A stretch of 64,000 nucleotides of DNA from an uncultured Oscillospiraceae bacterium (GCA_910584605.1 CAJUAW010000001.1:7387-71386), one strand, 5' to 3'. Numbered from the stretch's first letter, positions 34,400-44,051 are shown. Notes: generated from the sequence alone by a model not told the origin. Numbers and translations: made by a program.

Positions 34400-35641
34400 T
34401 TATCCCTCCCACTTTTTCAGTGCAATGGCCGCGTTATGTCCGCCAAATCCCAGGGAGTTGGACAGGGCAATTTTGATTTCCGCCCTCCGGCCCTGGTTGG
34501 GTACGATGTCCAGGTCGCAGGCCGGGTCGGGGACCTGATAGCCGATGGTGGCGGGGACGAAGCCCTCCTCCAGGGCCAGGGCGGTGAAAATGGCCTCCAC
34601 CGCCCCCGCCGCACCCAGCAGGTGGCCGGTCATGGACTTGGTGGAGCTGACCATCAGCCTTTGGACGTGGTCCTTAAAGACGGTGTGGATGGCCGCCGTC
34701 TCGCAGGCGTCGTTCAGAGGGGTGGAGGTGCCGTGGGCGTTGATGTAGTCCACCGCCTCCGGCTCCAATCCGGCGTCGGCCAAGGCCAGGGCCATGCAGG
34801 CGGCCCCTCCCGCTCCGCCGGGGACGGGAGCGGTGATGTGGTGGGCGTCGCAGTTGGCGCCGTAGCCCACGACCTCGGCGCAGATGCGCGCCCCTCGGGC
34901 TCTGGCGTGCTCATACTCCTCCAGCACCAGGGCGCCCGCCCCCTCCCCCATGACAAAGCCGGAACGCTCCGCGTCAAAGGGGATGGAGGCCCGAAGGGGA
35001 TCGGTGCTCTCGCACAGGGCCTTCATAGCGGTAAAGCCGCCCATGGCCAGGGGAACGACGGCCGCCTCCGCGCCGCCGCACAGCATCACCTCGGCGTAGC
35101 CGTCCCGGATGTGGCGGAAGGCGTCTCCGATGGCATTGGTCCCCCCGGCGCAGGCGGTGACCACACAGGAACACATCCCCCGGAGGCCGTACCGGATGGC
35201 CATATGGCCCGCCGCCATGTTGGAGATGATCATAGGGATCATAAAGGGGGACACCGAGTCCCAGCCCCGGCTGCACCCCCGCTGATGGGCATCTCCCACC
35301 GTCTCAAAGCCGCCGATGCCGCTGGAAAAGATCACGCCGCACCGGTCGGGACGCTCCAGCTCCCGCGCCAGGCCGGAGGCGTTCATCGCCTCGTCCGCCG
35401 CAATCAGGGCCAGCTGGGTAAAGCGGTCCATCTTCCTGGCCTCCCGACGGCCCAGCAGGGCGTCGATGTCCAGGTCCTTCACCTCGCCGGCCAGCTTCAC
35501 CTTCATGCTCGATGTGTCGTACCGGGTGATGGGGCCGATCCCGCAGGTCCCGGCCTGTACGGCGGCCCAGCTGTCAGACACCGTGTTCCCCAGGGGGTTG
35601 ACGGCGCCCATACCGGTGATGACTACTCTGCGCTTTTCCAT
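34400..35641 (-). CDS. fabF: 3-oxoacyl-ACP synthase II
   Basis: Condenses acyl-ACP with malonyl-ACP in elongation. 413 aa. Start at 35641 ([19 protein letters not shown]) has GAGGTGAGAG upstream. Cys-His-His triad: Cys in [12 protein letters not shown] near residue 163, His in [11 protein letters not shown] near 305, His in [12 protein letters not shown] near 340; C-terminal [11 protein letters not shown]. Thirteen nt after fabG in the operon. Confidence 0.97.
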   Translation of the reverse strand: MEKRRVVITGMGAVNPLGNTVSDSWAAVQAGTCGIGPITRYDTSSMKVKLAGEVKDLDIDALLGRREARKMDRFTQLALIAADEAMNASGLARELERPDRCGVIFSSGIGGFETVGDAHQRGCSRGWDSVSPFMIPMIISNMAAGHMAIRYGLRGMCSCVVTACAGGTNAIGDAFRHIRDGYAEVMLCGGAEAAVVPLAMGGFTAMKALCESTDPLRASIPFDAERSGFVMGEGAGALVLEEYEHARARGARICAEVVGYGANCDAHHITAPVPGGAGGAACMALALADAGLEPEAVDYINAHGTSTPLNDACETAAIHTVFKDHVQRLMVSSTKSMTGHLLGAAGAVEAIFTALALEEGFVPATIGYQVPDPACDLDIVPNQGRRAEIKIALSNSLGFGGHNAAIALKKWEG

Positions 35642-35654
35642 CTCTCTCACCTCG

Positions 35655-36398
35655 TCAAACTGCCATGCCGCCGTCCACGCACAGCACCTGTCCGGTGATG
35701 TAGGCGGACTCCTTGGCCGCAAAAAACGCCACCGCCCGGGCGACCTCCTCGGGCGCTCCAGGGCGGCCCTTGGGGATGGTCCCCAGCATGGCCTCCCTGG
35801 CCTTGCCGGGGAGCGCAGCGGTCATGTCGGTCTCAATATAGCCGGGGGCCACCGCGTTGACGGTGATGTCCCGTCCGGCCAGCTCCTTGGCGGCGGCCTT
35901 GATCAGGCCCAGAAGGCCCGCCTTGCTGGCGGCGTAGGCGGTCTGGCCCGGGTTGCCCCGCAGGCCCACCACGCTGGACAGGCAGACAATCCGCCCGTAC
36001 TTCTGCCGCAGCATTATCTTCGCCGCCGCCTTGGTGCAGAAATAGGCCCCCTTCAGGTTGGTATCCAGGGTCTTTTCAAAATCCTCCGTTTTGGCGGTCA
36101 TGAGCAGGCCGTCCCGGCTGATGCCGGCGTTGTTCACCAGAATGTCCAGCCGGCCGAAGCGCTCCTTCACCGCCGCCGCCAGGGCCTCGCAGGCGTCGGG
36201 GCTGGCTACGTCGGCCTGAAAGACCTCCGCCTCCGCTCCCAGCTGCCGGCACAGCTCTGCGGTCTCCGCCGCCGCCTCCCTGCTGCCCGCGTAGTTGACG
36301 GCCACCGCCGCCCCCTGCCGGGCCAGCTCCAGGCAGATGGCCCGGCCGATCCCCCGGCTGCCGCCGGTGACCAGGGCCACGTTTCCCTCCATGCTCAT
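35655..36398 (-). CDS. fabG: 3-oxoacyl-ACP reductase
   Basis: NADPH-dependent reduction of 3-oxoacyl-ACP. 247 aa short-chain dehydrogenase: cofactor motif TGGSRGIGRAI at residues 11-21, NNAGI, catalytic Ser-Tyr-Lys in SSVVGLRGNPGQTAYAASK near residues 140-160, and the FabG-typical VNAVAPGYIETDM. ATG overlaps the fabD stop by four bases. Confidence 0.97.
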   Translation of the reverse strand: MSMEGNVALVTGGSRGIGRAICLELARQGAAVAVNYAGSREAAAETAELCRQLGAEAEVFQADVASPDACEALAAAVKERFGRLDILVNNAGISRDGLLMTAKTEDFEKTLDTNLKGAYFCTKAAAKIMLRQKYGRIVCLSSVVGLRGNPGQTAYAASKAGLLGLIKAAAKELAGRDITVNAVAPGYIETDMTAALPGKAREAMLGTIPKGRPGAPEEVARAVAFFAAKESAYITGQVLCVDGGMAV

Positions 36399-37327
36399 GC
36401 TGTCTCTCCTTTCAGCGCGGATACCACGCTGTGGAAGTCCGCCGCCGTGTCGATGTGATAGGTCTTGATGGCCGGAGCCGTCTTTTTGAAAAAGCCGCTC
36501 AGGGCCTTCCCCGGCCCGATCTCCACCACGGTGTCAATGCCGTCCGCCTCCATGCGGCGGATGGTGTCCTCCCAGTAGACGGAGGACTGCACCTGCCGTT
36601 CCAGCAGGGCGGGGATGGTCTCGCCAGCCTCTATGGGGCCGCCCTTGCAGTTGAAGTAGACGGGGAACTCCATAGGTCCAAAGTCCAGGGTCCGGAAGTA
36701 AGCTGCCAGCGCGTCCCCGGCGGGCTTCATCAGGCGGGTGTGGAAGGGGCCGCTCACCTTCAGCGGCATGCACCGCTTGGCCCCCAGCTCTTTGGCCAGC
36801 TCACCGGCCCGGTCCACCGCCGCCCGCTCCCCGCCGATGACCAGCTGGCCGGGGCAGTTGTAGTTGCAGATCTGGACCACACCCAGCTCCGAAGCTCCAT
36901 CGCAGGCGGTCTGGAGCTTTTCCCGGTCCAGGCCCAGCACGGCGGTCATACCGCACTCCAGTCTGGCGGCGGCCTCCTCCATGACCTTCCCCCGAAAAGC
37001 CACCGTGGAAATGGCCGTTCCCTGACTGAACACCCCGGCGGCGTGGAGGGCGGAATACTCCCCCAGGGACAGCCCCGCCGCCGCCTGGGGGCGGATGCCC
37101 TCCTGGGCCAGCAGGCTGGTCACCCCCACGGCGAAGGCCGCCATGCAGGGCTGGGTGTACCGGGTCTGGGACAGCTTCTCCTCCGGCCCCTCGAAGCACA
37201 GCGTCTTCAGGTCGAATTCCACCGGAGCGTGGTCAAACACACGGGCAAAGCCGGGAAATTCCTCATAAAAATCCTTTCCCATGCCCACTCTCTGGCTGCC
37301 CTGTCCGGCGTATACAAAGGCGATCAT
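36395..37327 (-). CDS. fabD: Malonyl-CoA:ACP transacylase
   Basis: Loads malonyl groups on ACP. 310 aa. Start at 37327 (MIAFVYAGQGSQRVGMG) overlaps the upstream stop (ATGA) and has GGAGGG before it; a longer in-frame ORF is not needed. Catalytic Ser in AGLSLGEYSAL near residue 92 and His in VSGPFHTRLM near 200. ATG overlaps and spacing place it between the NMO-like enzyme and fabG. Confidence 0.97.
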   Translation of the reverse strand: MIAFVYAGQGSQRVGMGKDFYEEFPGFARVFDHAPVEFDLKTLCFEGPEEKLSQTRYTQPCMAAFAVGVTSLLAQEGIRPQAAAGLSLGEYSALHAAGVFSQGTAISTVAFRGKVMEEAAARLECGMTAVLGLDREKLQTACDGASELGVVQICNYNCPGQLVIGGERAAVDRAGELAKELGAKRCMPLKVSGPFHTRLMKPAGDALAAYFRTLDFGPMEFPVYFNCKGGPIEAGETIPALLERQVQSSVYWEDTIRRMEADGIDTVVEIGPGKALSGFFKKTAPAIKTYHIDTAADFHSVVSALKGETA

Positions 37328-38412
37328 TGCGCCGCCCTCCATTCTGTTATAATTTGGTGGATCTGCTCCTCCACTGTGGACATCCGGTCCATCCGGCCCA
37401 CATTCGCCCCGCAGAAGAACAGGCCGTTGTTCCAGTCCCCGTGCCAGGCGTCGATGAGGGCCTGGGAGATGCAGTAGGGGGACTCCAGCTTTTTGCAGGG
37501 CGTCAGGCAGTTGACACACCGCGCGGGGCGGGGCTGCGTCCCCGCCTCCACCCGGTCGATCAGGGGACTGCGCAGGGCCCGTCCTGGCATGCCCACAGGG
37601 CTTTTGACAATGGCGACGTCCTTCTCCCGGGCGTTCAGAAGGATGCGTTTAAAGTCTTCTCCAGCGTCGCACTCCCGGGTGGCGATAAAGCGGGTAGCGA
37701 ATTGGGCTCCGGCGGCCCCTTCCCGCATGTAGCGGGCCATATCTCCGCCGTTTTCCACGCCTCCGGCCACAAAAACAGGGATATCCCGCCCGTATTTGTC
37801 CCGGAAGGGGGCCAGCGCCTCCCGCACCTCCCGGAGCAGGCGGCTGAGGGAGACGGGCCGTCCCGCCTGGGCCTCTCTGGCCTCCTCGGGGGAGAAGCCC
37901 AGGTGCCCGCCCGCCAGGGGACCCTCCAGCACCACAAAATCCGGGGCCCGCTGGTAGCGCCGGTCCCACACCCTGCTGATGAGGGCGGCGGCCTTCCCTC
38001 CGCTGACGATGGGAGCCAGAGCGGCGGTATTCCCAGGCACCTGGGCCGCAATGGCGGGCAGCTGGAGGGGCAGTCCCGCCCCGCTGACCACAGCGTCCGC
38101 CCCAGCCCGCAGAGCGGTGCGGACGCTGTCGGCGTACTGGACGGTGGCCACCATGGCGTTGACCGCCACCAATCCCGCGCCCCGGGCCAGCTCCCTGGCC
38201 CGGCGGACCTGGCGGTCCAAGGCCCGGAGGTTGGCCCCCTGGAAGTTTTCGGAATAATCCGGCTCCAGAAAGCCGCAGGCGGCGGTGGAGATGGTCCCCA
38301 TCCCGCCTTGGGCGGCCACCGCTCCGGCCAGCCGGTCCAGGCTGATCCCTACCCCCATTCCCCCCTGGAGAACCGGCAGGGGAAGGGTCTTGCTGCCCAG
38401 TATTACCCCCAT
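37324..38412 (-). CDS. Nitronate monooxygenase/FabK-family flavoprotein in the fab operon
   Basis: 362 aa FMN-binding TIM-barrel enzyme, second member of the FabK/NMO superfamily in this operon. N-term VLQGGMGVGISLDRLAG, central PIVSGGKAAA, substrate-region GPLAGGHLGFSPEE with the conserved His, and VAGGVENGGDMARYM. The C-terminal part has clustered cysteines (RCVNCLTPC, then YCI and FFCG) not expected in FabK, which might hold an Fe-S cluster. Overlaps fabK by 10 nt and fabD by 4. Its role in fatty acid synthesis is unknown; true enoyl reductase activity is more likely in the neighbour. Confidence 0.85.
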   Translation of the reverse strand: MGVILGSKTLPLPVLQGGMGVGISLDRLAGAVAAQGGMGTISTAACGFLEPDYSENFQGANLRALDRQVRRARELARGAGLVAVNAMVATVQYADSVRTALRAGADAVVSGAGLPLQLPAIAAQVPGNTAALAPIVSGGKAAALISRVWDRRYQRAPDFVVLEGPLAGGHLGFSPEEAREAQAGRPVSLSRLLREVREALAPFRDKYGRDIPVFVAGGVENGGDMARYMREGAAGAQFATRFIATRECDAGEDFKRILLNAREKDVAIVKSPVGMPGRALRSPLIDRVEAGTQPRPARCVNCLTPCKKLESPYCISQALIDAWHGDWNNGLFFCGANVGRMDRMSTVEEQIHQIITEWRAAQ

Positions 38413-39338
38413 TTTGCCTCCGTCTCTGCCAGAACGGCCTGGCTGTCCCGGACCATTTCCTCAAAAATGGTCCGCAGGGGACGAATCGCATGGAGCAGGC
38501 CTGCCGTCTGGCCGCACATGAGGGAGCCGGTTTTGGTGTCGCCGTCGAAGACCGCCCGGCGCAGGGAGCCCAGCGTGAACTTTTCCAGCTCCTCCCGGCC
38601 GGCCCCGGCCCGCTCCTGCTTCAGATACTCCCGGGACATCTGGTTCTTCAAGATTCGCACCGGGGCGTTGACGCTGCGGCCGGTAACAGTGGTGTCGCTG
38701 TCCTTGGCCTTCAGGACGGCCTGCTTGTAGTTGTCGTGAATGGGGCATTCCTCACTGACCAGCAGGCAGGTGCCCACCTGGACCCCGCAGGCCCCCAGGG
38801 CGAAGGCGGCGGCCAGCTGCCGGCCCGAGGCGATGCCTCCGGCGGCGATGACGGGCAAGCCGGTCATCTCACACACCTGGGGCACCAGGGCCATGGTGGT
38901 CAGCTCCCCCACGTGGCCGCCGCTCTCGGTGCCCTCGGCGATGAAGCCGTCCACCCCCAGGGGTTCCAGGCGGCGCACCAGGGTGGTGGCGGGGACCACG
39001 GGGAAAACCTTGATGCCCGCCTCCTTCCAGGCAGGAACGAACTGGCCGGGTACCCCCGCGCCAGTGGTGACCACCTTTACCCCCTCCTCAATGACCACCT
39101 GGGCCATCTCCGCGGCGGCGGGGTTCATCAGCATGATGTTCACGCCAAAGGGTTTTTCCGTAAGGGATTTGCAGGTGCGGATGTGCTCCCGGAGCAGCTC
39201 CGCCGTCATGCCCCCTGCGCCGATGAGGCCCAGCGCCCCGGCGTTGGACACGGCGGCGGCAAACTCGCCGGTGGCAATGTTGGCCATGCCGCCCTGGATA
39301 ATGGGGAACTCGGTCCCCAGGATCTCGTTCAGCTTCAT
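38403..39338 (-). CDS. fabK: Enoyl-ACP reductase II (FMN-dependent)
   Basis: Final reduction of the elongation cycle, using NAD(P)H and FMN. 311 aa, the FabK length. Motifs: LGTEFPIIQGGMANIATGEFAAAV at the N-terminus (given here as the family start), VTTGAGVPGQF, EGTESGGHVGE with the catalytic-region His, PVIAAGGIASGRQLAAA and LGACGVQVGTCLL. No FabI-type reductase is seen. Twelve nt after fabH. Confidence 0.95.
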   Translation of the reverse strand: MKLNEILGTEFPIIQGGMANIATGEFAAAVSNAGALGLIGAGGMTAELLREHIRTCKSLTEKPFGVNIMLMNPAAAEMAQVVIEEGVKVVTTGAGVPGQFVPAWKEAGIKVFPVVPATTLVRRLEPLGVDGFIAEGTESGGHVGELTTMALVPQVCEMTGLPVIAAGGIASGRQLAAAFALGACGVQVGTCLLVSEECPIHDNYKQAVLKAKDSDTTVTGRSVNAPVRILKNQMSREYLKQERAGAGREELEKFTLGSLRRAVFDGDTKTGSLMCGQTAGLLHAIRPLRTIFEEMVRDSQAVLAETEAKWG

Positions 39339-39350
39339 AGTATCTCTCCT

Positions 39351-40292
39351 TTACCAGCGCAGCAGCGCCCCGGCCCAGGTCAGGCCGCCGCCGAAGCCCA
39401 CCGTCAGCACCCGCATCCCGGGGCGCAGCCTTCCCGATTGGACCAGCTCGTCCAGGGCGATGGGGATGCTGGCGGCGGAGGTGTTGCCGTAGCGGTCCAT
39501 ATTTTTATAAAACAGGCCCTCTTGGGCCTTCAGCTTCTTGGATACATGGTCAATAATCCGGGCATTGGCCTGGTGGCAGACCACCAGATCCAAGTCGTTG
39601 ACGGAGACCAGCCCCTCCGCCTCCAGCAGCTGGCAGATGGACCGCTCCACCACCTCCACGGCAAAGCGAAACACCGCCTTTCCGTCCATATGGATGGCGG
39701 AGGGGACTGGTCCCGGTCCCTGGACCCGGATGCTGTCCGGGTCCCCCCGGGAGCCGAAGACGGTGTGCCAGCTCCGGGTCTCGTCCCGGCGGAGCACTGC
39801 CGCCCCCGCCCCGTCCCCGAAGAGGACGCAGGTGTTGCGGTCGGTGTGGTCCATCACCCGGCTGATGACCTCCGCCCCCACCACCAGAGCATAAGGGCGG
39901 GGTGCGCCGGCCAGCAGAGCGTGGGCGGTCTTCAGGCCGTACAAAAACCCGGCGCAGGCGGCGTTCAGGTCGAAGCAGAGGGTGTCCTCCTCCAGCCCCA
40001 GCTCCCGCTGGAGCAGACAGGCGGTGGAGGGACTGGCGTGATCGGGGGTAAAGGTGCCCACCAGACACACGCCTATGTCGGCGGCGGTCAGGCCCGCCCG
40101 CTCCATGGCCTGCCGGGCCGCGCCAGCCGCAAGCTGAACGCCGGTTTCTCCCGCGCAGAAATACCGCTGATGTATCCCGGTGCGGCTGAACACCCACTCG
40201 TCGCTGGTGTCCACCGCCCGGCTCAGCTCCTCGTTGGTCACCGCCCGCTCCGGCAGGCACCGGCCGGTGGCTAAAATATGGGGCGCGCTCAT
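39351..40292 (-). CDS. fabH: 3-oxoacyl-ACP synthase III
   Basis: Starts fatty acid chains by condensing an acyl-CoA with malonyl-ACP. 313 aa. Cys-His-Asn triad: Cys in LNAACAGFLYGL near residue 113, His in VVCHQANARII near 240, Asn in RYGNTSAASIPIAL near 270. ATG overlaps the accA stop (ATGA). Being in the same transcript as ACC ties initiation to malonyl-CoA supply. Confidence 0.97.
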   Translation of the reverse strand: MSAPHILATGRCLPERAVTNEELSRAVDTSDEWVFSRTGIHQRYFCAGETGVQLAAGAARQAMERAGLTAADIGVCLVGTFTPDHASPSTACLLQRELGLEEDTLCFDLNAACAGFLYGLKTAHALLAGAPRPYALVVGAEVISRVMDHTDRNTCVLFGDGAGAAVLRRDETRSWHTVFGSRGDPDSIRVQGPGPVPSAIHMDGKAVFRFAVEVVERSICQLLEAEGLVSVNDLDLVVCHQANARIIDHVSKKLKAQEGLFYKNMDRYGNTSAASIPIALDELVQSGRLRPGMRVLTVGFGGGLTWAGALLRW

Positions 40293-41113
40293 GGCTCCTC
40301 CCTCCCCGCGGGAGGCAGATTCTGCCCCATAGCGCGGAACATATCGTATCTCTGCTTCGCCAGGGCCGGGCCCTTCAGCTTATCCAGGGCGGCCAGCTCC
40401 TTGGTCAGCGCCGCGTCTACCGTACGGAACATGGCCTCCCAGTCGGTATGAGCGCCGCCTTCCGGCTCCCGCAGGACCCCCTGGACGATGCCGCCCCGGC
40501 GCAGGTCCTGGGCGGTAAGCTTCATCACCCCGCAGGCCTCCTCAGCACGGGAGGCGTCCTTCCACAAAATGGAGGCGAAGCCCTCAGGGGAGAGTACCGA
40601 GTACACTGCGTGCTCCAGCATGAGCACCCGGTTGGCCACGGCCAGAGCCAGGGCCCCGCCGCTGTTCCCCTCCCCGGTGATCACAGAGATGATGGGGACC
40701 TCCAGGGCGCTCATCAAGGCCAGGCACTGGGCAATGGCCTCCCCCTGGCCCCGCTCCTCCGCCTCCTTTCCGGGGTAGGCCCCCGGAGTGTCCACAAAGG
40801 TGATGATGGGCCGGCCGAATTTCTCCGCCTGCTTCATCAGCCGCTGGGCCTTGCGGTAGCCCTCGGGGGAGGGCATGCCGAAGTTGCAGCGCAGGTTTTC
40901 CTCCAGGTTTTTCCCCTTCCGGTGGCCGATCACGGTGACAGGCCGTCCGTGGAACCGGGCGATGCCCCCCAGAATGCTGGCGTCCTCGCCGCACAGGCGG
41001 TCCCCCCGCTGCTCAAAGAAGCCGGTGAACAGAGCGCCGATGAAGTCCGCCGTCCCCGGACGGGCCGGGTTTCGGGCGAGCTTCACCTTCTCCTCCGGTG
41101 TAAAGCGGCTCAT
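40289..41113 (-). CDS. accA: Acetyl-CoA carboxylase carboxyltransferase alpha subunit
   Basis: With AccD transfers the carboxyl group from biotin to acetyl-CoA. 274 aa crotonase-like fold; conserved FGMPSPEGYRKAQRLM, FVDTPGAYPGKEAEERGQGEAIA and ITGEGNSGGALALAVAN. Slightly shorter than the roughly 320-aa E. coli protein because the N-terminal helix is reduced, as in other Clostridia. Overlaps accD and fabH by four bases each. Confidence 0.96.
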   Translation of the reverse strand: MSRFTPEEKVKLARNPARPGTADFIGALFTGFFEQRGDRLCGEDASILGGIARFHGRPVTVIGHRKGKNLEENLRCNFGMPSPEGYRKAQRLMKQAEKFGRPIITFVDTPGAYPGKEAEERGQGEAIAQCLALMSALEVPIISVITGEGNSGGALALAVANRVLMLEHAVYSVLSPEGFASILWKDASRAEEACGVMKLTAQDLRRGGIVQGVLREPEGGAHTDWEAMFRTVDAALTKELAALDKLKGPALAKQRYDMFRAMGQNLPPAGREEP

Positions 41114-41961
41114 GAACGTCCCCCCTTCTCATGGAGGGCCAGCAGCTGGGCCAGCACCGTCCGCCACTCGCTCCGGGGGACGATCTGGTCCAAAAAGCCG
41201 TGGTCCAGCAGATATTCTGCGCGCTGGAAGCCCTCGGGCAGCTGTTCCTTGATGGTCTGCTCGATGACCCTCGGCCCGGCAAAGCCGATGAGGGACCCCG
41301 GCTCGGCCAGCATGATGTCCCCCAGTGAAGCAAAGCTGGCTGTCACCCCGCCGGTGGTGGGGTGGGTGAAGCAGGAGATATACAGCCCGCCCCGGCTCTG
41401 AAACCGCTGGATGGCGGCGGCGGTTTTGGCCATCTGCATCAGGGAAAAGATCCCCTCCTGCATCCGGGCCCCGCCGCTGGCGGAGAATATCACCAGCGGC
41501 AGCTTCTTTCGGGCGGCGTACTCGGCGGCCTGGGTGATCCGCTCCCCCACCGCCGTGCCCATGCTGCCCATGAGAAACCGGCTGTCCATCACGCCGAAGA
41601 CCGCCCTGCGGCCCTCGATCCTGCCCAGCGCAGTGACCGCTCCGTCCCGCAGGCCGGTCTCCACCTCCAGCCTGGCCAGCTTAGCCGGGTAGTCCGGAAA
41701 GGCCAGCGGATCGGCGGGCGGGACCTCCTCCAGCTCCTGGAAGGAGCCGGGGTCCAGGATGCCGGACAGCCGGTAATAGGCGTCGATCGGGGCGTGAAAA
41801 CCGCACCTGGGGCAGACCTGCAGGGCGCGCTCCCACTCCAGTCCGGCACTCTCCGCACCGCACTCCGGGCATTTGATCCGCCGGGAGGAGTCCAGCTTCC
41901 CCTCCCGCATGGTCTGGTAGACCAGCATCCGGTCCCGGCGCCGGGAAAAAATTCGGTTCAC
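41110..41961 (-). CDS. accD: Acetyl-CoA carboxylase carboxyltransferase beta subunit
   Basis: 283 aa. N-terminal zinc ribbon with CPECG and CPRCG pairs (residues about 30-55), then the crotonase-fold core: VMDSRFLMGSMGTAVGE, FSASGGARMQEGIFSLMQMAK, FTHPTTGGVTASFA, GFAGPRVIEQT. Forms the A2B2 carboxyltransferase with AccA. ATG overlaps accC by four bases. Confidence 0.96.
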   Translation of the reverse strand: MNRIFSRRRDRMLVYQTMREGKLDSSRRIKCPECGAESAGLEWERALQVCPRCGFHAPIDAYYRLSGILDPGSFQELEEVPPADPLAFPDYPAKLARLEVETGLRDGAVTALGRIEGRRAVFGVMDSRFLMGSMGTAVGERITQAAEYAARKKLPLVIFSASGGARMQEGIFSLMQMAKTAAAIQRFQSRGGLYISCFTHPTTGGVTASFASLGDIMLAEPGSLIGFAGPRVIEQTIKEQLPEGFQRAEYLLDHGFLDQIVPRSEWRTVLAQLLALHEKGGRS

Positions 41962-43349
41962 GTCTCTCCCTCCATCAGGCGGTCACAGGTCCGGGCCAGC
42001 TCCAGCAGCCGGTCCAGATTTTGTTCCAGAAAGCCGGTGTCATACCGGCCCCGGACAAACTCGGGGTCGTGCATGATCAGGTGGGCCAGCGGCGCGTTGG
42101 TGGGGTAGCCCTCGACAATCAGCTCCTCCAGCGCCCGGCGCATCCGGCGGATGGCCTCCAGCCGGGTGGGGGCGTGGGCCAGCACCTTGGCCGCCAGCGA
42201 GTCGTAGTAGGGTGGCACCTCATAGCCGGTGTACAGGGCGGTGTCCACCCGTACCCCCGGCCCGCCGGGCAGGTGGAGGAAGGTGGTCGTCCCCGGACAG
42301 GGCAGAAAATCCCGCTCCGGGTCCTCCGCGTTGATGCGGCACTCGATGGCGTGGCCCGTCACCCGAACGTCCTCCTGAGTGAAGGACAGGGGCAGACCAG
42401 CCGCCACCCGCAGCTGCTCCTTCACCAGATCGATGCCGGTGACCAGCTCGGTGACCGGGTGTTCCACCTGAATGCGGGTGTTCATCTCGATAAAATAGAA
42501 GGCGCCATCGGGGGCCAGGACAAATTCCACCGTCCCCGCCCCCACGTAGCCCGCCGCCTTTGCGGCGGTCACAGCGGCCTGGCCCATCTCCTCCCGCAGG
42601 GCGGGGGTGAGGGCCATGGAGGGGGACTCCTCCACCAGCTTCTGGCGGCGGCGCTGGATGGAGCAGTCCCGCTCCCCCAGGTGGACCACATGGCCCTGGG
42701 TGTCCGCCATGATCTGAAACTCAATGTGCCGGGGGTTCAGTACCAGCTTTTCCAGGTACATCTCCCCGTCTCCGAAGCAGGCCACCGCCTCAGCCTGGGC
42801 CTCCTTGAACCGGGCCTTCAGCTCTCCGGCGGAATCCACCTGGCGCATGCCCCGGCCTCCGCCTCCGGCGGAGGCCTTCAGCAGCACGGGGTAGCCCACC
42901 TGCTCCGCCAGCGCCTCGGCCTGACGGGCGTTCTTCACCGGGCCGTCCGACCCGGGCACCACCGGCACCCCAGCCTTCTGCGCCAAAGTCCGGGCGGCCG
43001 ACTTGCTGCCCAGCTTCCGGATCACGTCCCCGGAGGGTCCCACATACTTCAGCCCCGCCTGGACGCACCGGTCGGCAAAGTCCGGGTTTTCCGACAGAAA
43101 GCCGTAGCCGGGATGGATGGCGTCGCAGCCGGTAGCCAGGGCGGCGGAGAGGATGGCATCCTGATTCAGGTAGCTGTCCGCCGCCCTGGCCGGGCCGATG
43201 CACAGGGAACGGGTGGCCAGCTGGGCGTGGAGGGCGCTCTCATCCGCCTGGGACCAGACGGCCACCGTCTCCACCCCCAGCTCCCGGCAGGCCCGGATGA
43301 TCCGCAGGGCGATCTCACCCCGGTTGGCAATCAACACACGCTTCAGCAT
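41958..43349 (-). CDS. accC: Biotin carboxylase subunit of acetyl-CoA carboxylase
   Basis: ATP-dependent carboxylation of biotin on AccB. 463 aa. N-terminal VLIANRGEIALRIIRACREL, ATP-grasp Gly loop KASAGGGGRGM, catalytic GERDCSIQRRRQKL, and IEMNTRIQVEHPVTE. Four nt separate it from accB; GGAGGG within the accB end serves as ribosome site. Confidence 0.97.
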   Translation of the reverse strand: MLKRVLIANRGEIALRIIRACRELGVETVAVWSQADESALHAQLATRSLCIGPARAADSYLNQDAILSAALATGCDAIHPGYGFLSENPDFADRCVQAGLKYVGPSGDVIRKLGSKSAARTLAQKAGVPVVPGSDGPVKNARQAEALAEQVGYPVLLKASAGGGGRGMRQVDSAGELKARFKEAQAEAVACFGDGEMYLEKLVLNPRHIEFQIMADTQGHVVHLGERDCSIQRRRQKLVEESPSMALTPALREEMGQAAVTAAKAAGYVGAGTVEFVLAPDGAFYFIEMNTRIQVEHPVTELVTGIDLVKEQLRVAAGLPLSFTQEDVRVTGHAIECRINAEDPERDFLPCPGTTTFLHLPGGPGVRVDTALYTGYEVPPYYDSLAAKVLAHAPTRLEAIRRMRRALEELIVEGYPTNAPLAHLIMHDPEFVRGRYDTGFLEQNLDRLLELARTCDRLMEGET

Positions 43350-43353
43350 TGTC

Positions 43354-43767
43354 TCACACCCTCCGGATGCGGAACAGCGGGGCGCCCACCCCCACCGCCT
43401 CGCCGTCCTTCACCAGGACTGCCTCAATGACGCAGTCGGCGGGGGCGGGGACCTCGCTCATCATTTTCATGGCCTCGATGAGGCACAGGGTATCCCCCTT
43501 TTTCACCTGAGCGCCGGCGGTGACATAGGGGGGTTCCTCCGGAGCGGGGGCGGCGTAGAACACCCCCACCAGGGGCGCGGCCACCGTCTCCCCTGTCTCC
43601 TCCGCCTCCTGAACGGGAGGGGCTGGCAGAACGGAGGGAGCTGCGGCCGCAGGGACCGCTCCCTCCCGCCGCAGGGCTATCCGCTCCCCCTGGTGCTCCC
43701 ACTCCAGGGCCGTCAGGCCAGAGACGGCAAAGCGGTCCATCAGAGCGCAAACTTCCTGCAATTCCAT
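43354..43767 (-). CDS. accB: Biotin carboxyl carrier protein
   Basis: 137 aa. Start at 43767 (MELQEVCALMDRF) with GGGGAG upstream. Short N-terminal domain, Ala/Pro/Glu linker (about 38-62), C-terminal biotinyl domain with the biotinylated Lys101 in IEAMKMMSE. Second gene of the operon, 19 nt after acpP. Confidence 0.95.
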   Translation of the reverse strand: MELQEVCALMDRFAVSGLTALEWEHQGERIALRREGAVPAAAAPSVLPAPPVQEAEETGETVAAPLVGVFYAAPAPEEPPYVTAGAQVKKGDTLCLIEAMKMMSEVPAPADCVIEAVLVKDGEAVGVGAPLFRIRRV

Positions 43768-43786
43768 ACAAAGTCTCCCCGGCTCG

Positions 43787-44029
43787 TTACGCCTGTTTGC
43801 CTTTAATATAGTCCAGAATGTCCTGGACCGTGTGGATCTTTTCCAGGTCCTCGTCTTCGATGCCAACGCCCAGGCTCTCCTGCAGGGCCATGGACAGCTC
43901 CACGATCTCCAGGGAGTCGGCCTCCAGGTCCTCCACCAGATTGGTCTCCAGCTTGACCTCCTCCGCGTCGCAGCTCAAGGTGCTGACAATGATGTCCCGT
44001 ACATTCTCAAAGGTGATTTCCATGTTCAT
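43787..44029 (-). CDS. acpP: Acyl carrier protein
   Basis: 80-aa acidic helical carrier. Phosphopantetheine attachment Ser39 in LEADSLEIVEL. The start ATG 44029 has AAAGGACGG upstream; M3 is a weaker alternative. First gene of the fab operon, right behind the regulated promoter, so it should be the most abundant product. The activating AcpS is not in this window. Confidence 0.96.
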   Translation of the reverse strand: MNMEITFENVRDIIVSTLSCDAEEVKLETNLVEDLEADSLEIVELSMALQESLGVGIEDEDLEKIHTVQDILDYIKGKQA

Positions 44030-44051
44030 CGACCGTCCTTTCTAAATTGGA

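Noticed and set aside
41958-43430. Long plus-strand open frames opposite the fab operon
   Set aside because: They are shadows: high GC3 on the minus strand keeps the opposite strand open, and their translations are Gly/Pro/His/Arg-rich without known motifs.
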